From Caedibacter sp. 38-128 (GTDB lineage: Bacteria; Pseudomonadota; Alphaproteobacteria; Caedimonadales; Caedimonadaceae): a stretch of 46,267 nt of DNA. The stretch lies in contig MKUU01000036.1 in NCBI GenBank assembly GCA_001898705.1, positions 1 through 46,267 of the forward strand, given 5' to 3'. Below the pieces are notes generated by a model. That model searched no databases, was not told the DNA's origin, and saw only the letters and a list, made by a program, of their open reading frames with translations. The position numbers and the translations under genes were made by a program. Of the stretch, positions 43,873-46,267 are shown piece after piece (position 1 is the stretch's first letter; every line of letters begins with the position of its first letter).

Positions 43873-44655
43873 ATGTTAAAGGGAAAAGTTGCCGTTATTA
43901 CGGGATCTACAAGTGGGATTGGTCTGAGTATTGCAACAAAGTTTGCTGAAGCTGGGGCGTCTATCATGCTCAATGGATTTGGAGATCCAGATGTCATTTC
44001 GAAGCTTTGTGCGACTTTAGAGAAAACCCACAATGTGCAGGTTAAATATTTAGGAGTTGATTTGGCACAAGCCGCAGGGCCTCAAACCCTTATTTCAGAA
44101 ACATATCAAGCTTTTGGTCGGGTCGATATTCTCGTCAATAACGCCGGAATTCAGCACGTCTCCCCAATTGAAAGTTTTCCTGCGGACAAGTGGGAAACCA
44201 TTTTAGCGCTGAATCTTTCGGCGGCATTTTACGGAATTCAAGCGGCTCTCCCTTTAATGAAAGGACAAAAATGGGGGCGCATCATTAACATTGCCTCAGC
44301 GCATGGACTTGTGGCCTCTGCTTTTAAATCAGCATATGTGGCGGCAAAGCATGGCTTGTTGGGCCTGACTAAAACCGTTGCGCTTGAGACAGCAAAAGAG
44401 AACATTACCTGCAATGCCATCTGTCCAGGATGGGTCTTGACGCCTCTGGTTGAGCGGCAGATTCAAGAACGCGCTCAACAGCAAGGAATTTCATACGATC
44501 AAGCAAGCCGTGATCTCTTAAGTGAAAAGCAGCCTTCACAACGATTTGTATCGCCTGAAGAAATTGGTGATCTTGCCGTGTTTTTGTGTGAGCCTGGGGG
44601 CACTTCGATGACAGGCACGACGCTCAGTGTTGATGGAGGCTGGACAGCTCAATAA
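43873..44655 (+). CDS. bdhA: D-3-hydroxybutyrate dehydrogenase
   Basis: An NAD-dependent short-chain dehydrogenase that interconverts 3-hydroxybutyrate and acetoacetate. The 260 residues have the cofactor motif TGSTSGIG (10-17) and the catalytic Ser142, Tyr155 and Lys159. Gln94, His144, Lys152 and Gln196, which bind the substrate in the Pseudomonas fragi enzyme, occur at the same positions, so the substrate call is stronger than for a generic SDR. It suggests use or mobilisation of hydroxybutyrate; no PHA synthase is in the window. A terminator follows. Confidence 0.93.
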   Translation: MLKGKVAVITGSTSGIGLSIATKFAEAGASIMLNGFGDPDVISKLCATLEKTHNVQVKYLGVDLAQAAGPQTLISETYQAFGRVDILVNNAGIQHVSPIESFPADKWETILALNLSAAFYGIQAALPLMKGQKWGRIINIASAHGLVASAFKSAYVAAKHGLLGLTKTVALETAKENITCNAICPGWVLTPLVERQIQERAQQQGISYDQASRDLLSEKQPSQRFVSPEEIGDLAVFLCEPGGTSMTGTTLSVDGGWTAQ

Positions 44656-44657
44656 AA

Positions 44658-44676
44658 ACCCCCTCCAATAGGGGGT
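44658..44676 (+). terminator. terminator after bdhA
   Basis: ACCCCC-TCCAATA-GGGGGT forms a six-pair GC-rich stem with a seven-base loop, three bases after the bdhA stop. The T-run after it is weak (TCTTC), while five A residues precede it, so it may also act for leftward transcripts from the LRR gene. Confidence 0.6.
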
Positions 44677-44801
44677 CTTCTGCGATTTAGGAGCTACGAA
44701 AAAACCTGATCATCCTCATGTGCCAAGAATCTCCTTCCAAAAAGAGGATTAAGCGATCGTTGGGTGAGAGACTTTATAAGATATTTTCTTTATTAATTTT
44801 C

Positions 44802-46049
44802 TCAATCAACATTATTTTCCCAATCAACGCCCGAAATATTGGCTCTGTAGGGATGAAGTTCTCGGGGTAATGTTGACTTTTTCAAGTCCATAAAATCCAA
44901 CGTGACACTTTTTAAGTGATTTAAATTGAATAAAGAGATGAGGGGGGTTAGAGCAGCATCTTCAAACTGATTGCCGGATATATGCAGCTTAGTCAAACTT
45001 GAGAGTTGAGAAAAGGTGGTAGGCAGTGTTGTTAAGCTGCAGCAATTAGCCTGCAAGAAGCTTAATTGTGTTAATAAAGTAATGACACTAGGAAGAGAGC
45101 CATTTGCAAACTGATTACTGGATACATTTAGCTCCGTCAAACTTGAGAGTTGAGAGAAGGAGTTAGGCAATGTTGTTAAATCACATCCCGACATTATTAA
45201 TCTCCTTAATGGGATTAATGAGGTGATTTCATCAAGGAAGGTGCTATTTGTAAACTGATTACTGGATACATCTAAGTCAGTAAGGTTTATGAGTTGAGAA
45301 AATGTTTGAGGCAGTGTTGTTAAGAAGCTGCTGCTTAAATTTAAGACTCTTAATTGTCGTGCTGAAGAGATTTCATTGTCGAGAGCGTCATTTCCAAACC
45401 AATTTCTGTTAGCTTCTAGGCGCGTCAAATGGGGGAGTTGAGAGAACGTATTGGGTGGTAATATGTTTAAGCAACAGTTCTCTACATGCAAGGTTTCTAA
45501 TCGTGTTAAGGAAGGAATGATATCGGGAAGAGTCTCATGTGTAAAAGTATTATCGCTTGCATTTAGTTCAATAAGATTTGTGAGTTGAGACAGAACGTGA
45601 GGTAATGTTGGTAAGTCGCATCCGCTTATATCCAAGATCTGTAATTGCTGTAATGACCTAATTTCATTAGGTAGAAAGAAATCTACAAACTTATTCCTTG
45701 CGACCCTTAATTCTGTAAGGAAAGGGAATTGAACAGCTAAGCTTTTGAAAAAATTGCCAGTAAAGCGTTTAACTATCGTTCTTGTGCCCATTAAGTTATG
45801 ATTATTTGTATCGAAGATCCGCACATTTTGGGTTAGGCGTGTTTGCATTGTCTTATCGCCTGTCGTCCATAAACGGGTGAGAGAAGGACCTGAGACATAA
45901 GAAAGAATGGGCGCCATCACATCATCGGGAAGTGTTTTAAGAGAATACTTGATAACTGATGGTGAAGCTTATTCTTCTTCGATCCCCCAAACAGAAGTCA
46001 AGGGATAGGCGTTAATCAAAGCTGCCATCAATAAAGAATGTATTTTCAT
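44802..46049 (-). pseudogene. secreted-type F-box/leucine-rich-repeat protein gene interrupted by in-frame TAA
   Basis: From ATG 46049 (GGAGAA upstream) the frame reads a signal peptide, MKIHSLLMAALINAYPLTSV..., then WGIEEE and a TAA at 45971-45969. The same frame continues without another stop to 44802. Directly after the stop come KTLPDDVMAPILSYV and LTRLWTT, which match an F-box motif (LPxx-ILSYL-LxRL), followed by about eleven leucine-rich repeats that alternate between 23 and 25 residues. The only internal ATG near the stop (45920) lacks a Shine-Dalgarno and would cut the F-box. The gene is therefore either broken by one nonsense change, read through, or misread in sequencing. Intact, it would encode a 415-residue exported protein, a plausible host-directed effector (inference). 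Confidence 0.7.
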
Positions 46050-46267
46050 CACAATAATTTCTCCATAAGAAATAATTTATTAATTTATGAGACAAAGGAG
46101 ATATAGGGGTTATTTTCTTATTGTCAATAATAGGTATAAGAATACGGTAGTTTTTTAAGAAATTTTTCCTATTCCTCTTTAAAACATCAAGGTTAATTGA
46201 AGATAAAATAAGCTTTATTTGATAACTATAACAGGAATTTTGTTGAAGTTTTTTCTGAAATTTGTTA

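Overview
The window reads as chromosome of an AT-rich alphaproteobacterium that is probably host-associated. The evidence is the lipid A/BamA cluster with LpxI instead of LpxH, an alphaproteobacterial-type 3-hydroxybutyrate dehydrogenase, a heptose pathway, an MgtC protein, and several genes with a eukaryotic or host-interaction flavour (F-box/LRR, NB-ARC/TPR, alternative oxidase). An obligate or facultative intracellular lineage such as Holosporales would fit, but that placement is inference. No phage, insertion sequence, rRNA or CRISPR array was seen.

Layout. 0.4-5.7 kb (minus strand): parC-recO, a LysR regulator, then bamE-sodB. 5.8-8.7 kb (plus): an MJ0042 zinc-ribbon membrane protein, gmhA and bifunctional hldE, which make ADP-heptose for LPS. 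8.7-14.1 kb: an accessory stretch with two paralogous exported coiled-coil proteins that share even their terminators, an alternative oxidase, a DUF72 protein, a small secreted-like ORF, another exported coiled-coil protein and an outer-membrane beta-barrel. 14.2-17.7 kb: a histidine phosphatase, a two-TM protein, a Nudix hydrolase and a KimA-type K+ transporter. 17.9-21.8 kb: a UmuD-like protein whose catalytic Ser and Lys are both replaced, then a 1100-residue LuxR-HTH/TM/NB-ARC/TPR protein. 21.8-23.2 kb: a hairpin-rich non-coding spacer ending at tRNA-Lys(CTT).

23.3-25.0 kb (minus): rodA, mgtC and an LptM-like mini-lipoprotein. 25.1-31.3 kb (plus): tlpA-like, a large unrecognised protein, trxB and valS, closely spaced. 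31.3-32.4 kb: a TrpX-type solute-binding protein preceded by a leader ORF encoding Trp-Arg-Trp-Trp-Trp behind a good ribosome-binding site, which suggests tryptophan-responsive control. 33.0-35.3 kb: an MFS carrier and a TerC protein, convergent. 35.3-43.7 kb (minus): rseP-bamA-skp-lpxD-fabZ-lpxA-lpxI-lpxB, a compact envelope operon with several overlapping genes. 43.9-44.7 kb: bdhA. 44.8-46.05 kb (minus): a signal peptide, an in-frame TAA, then an F-box-like motif and about eleven leucine-rich repeats.

Working together: the envelope operon (Lpx enzymes, FabZ, BamA, Skp, RseP), the heptose genes, BamE, LptM-like and RodA cover outer-membrane and wall biogenesis. TlpA-like, TrxB, SodB and AOX concern redox and oxygen handling. 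TrpX-like, MFS, KimA-like and MgtC concern nutrient and ion acquisition. The best candidates for something undescribed are the tryptophan leader, the interrupted F-box/LRR gene, and the pair formed by the catalytically dead UmuD-like protein and the membrane-tethered NLR-like protein.
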